Shown here: positions 5,621 through 6,102 of the stretch, one piece after another
Position numbering within the stretch: position 1 is the first letter of the stretch
How the letters are laid out: each line of letters opens with the position of its first letter
Assembly: GCA_022844575.1 (NCBI GenBank)
Contig: JALHLL010000208.1
Coordinates: forward strand, 1 to 6,102
Direction: 5' to 3'
Length of the DNA stretch: 6,102 nt
Source of the DNA: a bacterium
Lineage (GTDB): Bacteria; Bacteroidota; Ignavibacteria; Kapaibacteriales; UBA961
Notes under the pieces: model-generated
Databases searched by the model: none
What the model was told of the DNA's origin: nothing
Seen by the model: only the letters and a program-made list of their open reading frames with translations
Program-made: the position numbers and the translations under genes

Positions 5621-6102
5621 TCATTCAGTAAACTGATTGACTATAAAGGAGGGGAAAGGTATATTCCGTTGCGCGTCTGTTAGTGCTCTCTTGTTTTCAA
5701 AAAGTCCGAAAATAGAAGAGCCGCTACCTGACATAGCACTGTAATATGCGCCGGAATTGAGTAATGCAGTTTTAATGCCTTGTAATACCGGATGTATAGC
5801 AAAAATTACCTTTTCAAAATCGTTATGATAAGAAGCGATGTCAGAAACGACGCATCTAGATGATAAAAGTGATTTGTTTTCGGAAAATCCGAGTTTTTGA
5901 TATGCTTCTGGAGTCGAAATATGTAGCGACGGGCATACGACGAGTATAGGTGAACTGAGCGTAAAATCTATATTTTCAATGTGTTCGCCTCGCCCTGTTA
6001 CTATTGATGGTTTGTTTCTGACGAAAAATGGACAATCGCTTCCGATTTTCCCGGCCAAAGACATTAACTGTTCATCAGACATGTTAATATTCCAAAAAGT
6101 AT
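5621..6102 (-). CDS. ispE: 4-diphosphocytidyl-2-C-methyl-D-erythritol kinase, C-terminal part (cut by right window edge)
   Basis: The last 159 codons of a gene whose start lies beyond the right edge; the frame is open up to base 6102. IspE phosphorylates CDP-methylerythritol at the 2-hydroxyl in the MEP pathway to isopentenyl diphosphate; it is a cytoplasmic GHMP kinase of about 280 residues. The visible part begins NINMSDEQLMSLAGKIGSDCPFF, the typical block after the ATP-binding motif, then TGRGE, the PSLHISTPEAY strand-helix, and GHMP motif 3, AMSGSGSSIFGLFE (Met at 5734). The ATG at 6082 is internal, not the start, since homology continues upstream of it. The stop TGA at 5621 is 39 nt before glgA. 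The phosphate-binding motif 2 is outside the window. It suggests the organism makes isoprenoids by the non-mevalonate route. Confidence 0.93.
   Translation of the reverse strand, partial: TFWNINMSDEQLMSLAGKIGSDCPFFVRNKPSIVTGRGEHIENIDFTLSSPILVVCPSLHISTPEAYQKLGFSENKSLLSSRCVVSDIASYHNDFEKVIFAIHPVLQGIKTALLNSGAYYSAMSGSGSSIFGLFENKRALTDAQRNIPFPSFIVNQFTE

Noticed and set aside
5604..5632. TTTACT and TATTTT with 17-nt spacing before glgA
   Set aside because: Each box matches only four of six bases in AT-rich DNA, which is expected by chance; not listed as a promoter.
1..6102. Mobile elements, CRISPR arrays, tRNA or rRNA genes, defence systems
   Set aside because: No transposase, long inverted or direct repeats, spaced repeats or RNA gene signature was seen; gene content is chromosomal housekeeping and envelope.

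Overview
The window reads as an ordinary chromosomal stretch of a low-GC (roughly 40 %, by eye) Gram-negative bacterium. The best guess is the Bacteroidota/Chlorobiota/Kapabacteria (FCB) group. This rests on two outer-membrane barrel proteins with type I signal peptides ending in YSQ-like sites, a short-form hibernation factor followed directly by hprK, and inconsistent Shine-Dalgarno use. The taxonomic call is inference. All seven recognisable genes lie on the minus strand, so the window is described from its right end to its left end.

Right part (6102 to 2457): the C-terminal part of ispE (isoprenoid precursor synthesis, cut by the window edge), a full-length glgA (glycogen synthase), and, 2 nt after glgA, an Omp85-type protein with a signal peptide, a single POTRA domain and a 16-strand-type barrel carrying the LRGY motif. 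Middle (2410 to 659): a complete arginase with every metal ligand in place, then an unrecognised signal-peptide-bearing 273-residue beta-barrel-like protein. A small intrinsic terminator follows this gene. The gaps between these five genes are 39, 2, 46 and 18 nt, consistent with one long transcript. A weak promoter candidate in the 46-nt gap could give arginase its own start.

Left part (580 to 1): a short-form ribosome hibernation factor (hpf/raiA), a strong intrinsic terminator, and the N-terminal 71 codons of HPr kinase/phosphorylase (hprK), cut by the left edge. The terminator's U-tract ends only 8 nt before the hprK start codon, so hprK must depend on read-through of the terminator or on a promoter lying within or upstream of it. 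Three hairpins are packed end to end across the hpf stop codon and this leader, which is the most unusual local structure in the window.

Functionally the genes mix housekeeping metabolism (isoprenoids, glycogen, arginine breakdown), envelope proteins, and a starvation/carbon-state pair (hpf, hprK). Glycogen storage, ribosome hibernation and HprK signalling fit a nutrient-status theme, but the sequence does not prove a link. No mobile element, CRISPR array, rRNA or tRNA gene was seen, and no clear novel system. The longest gap between genes is 78 nt (581 to 658).
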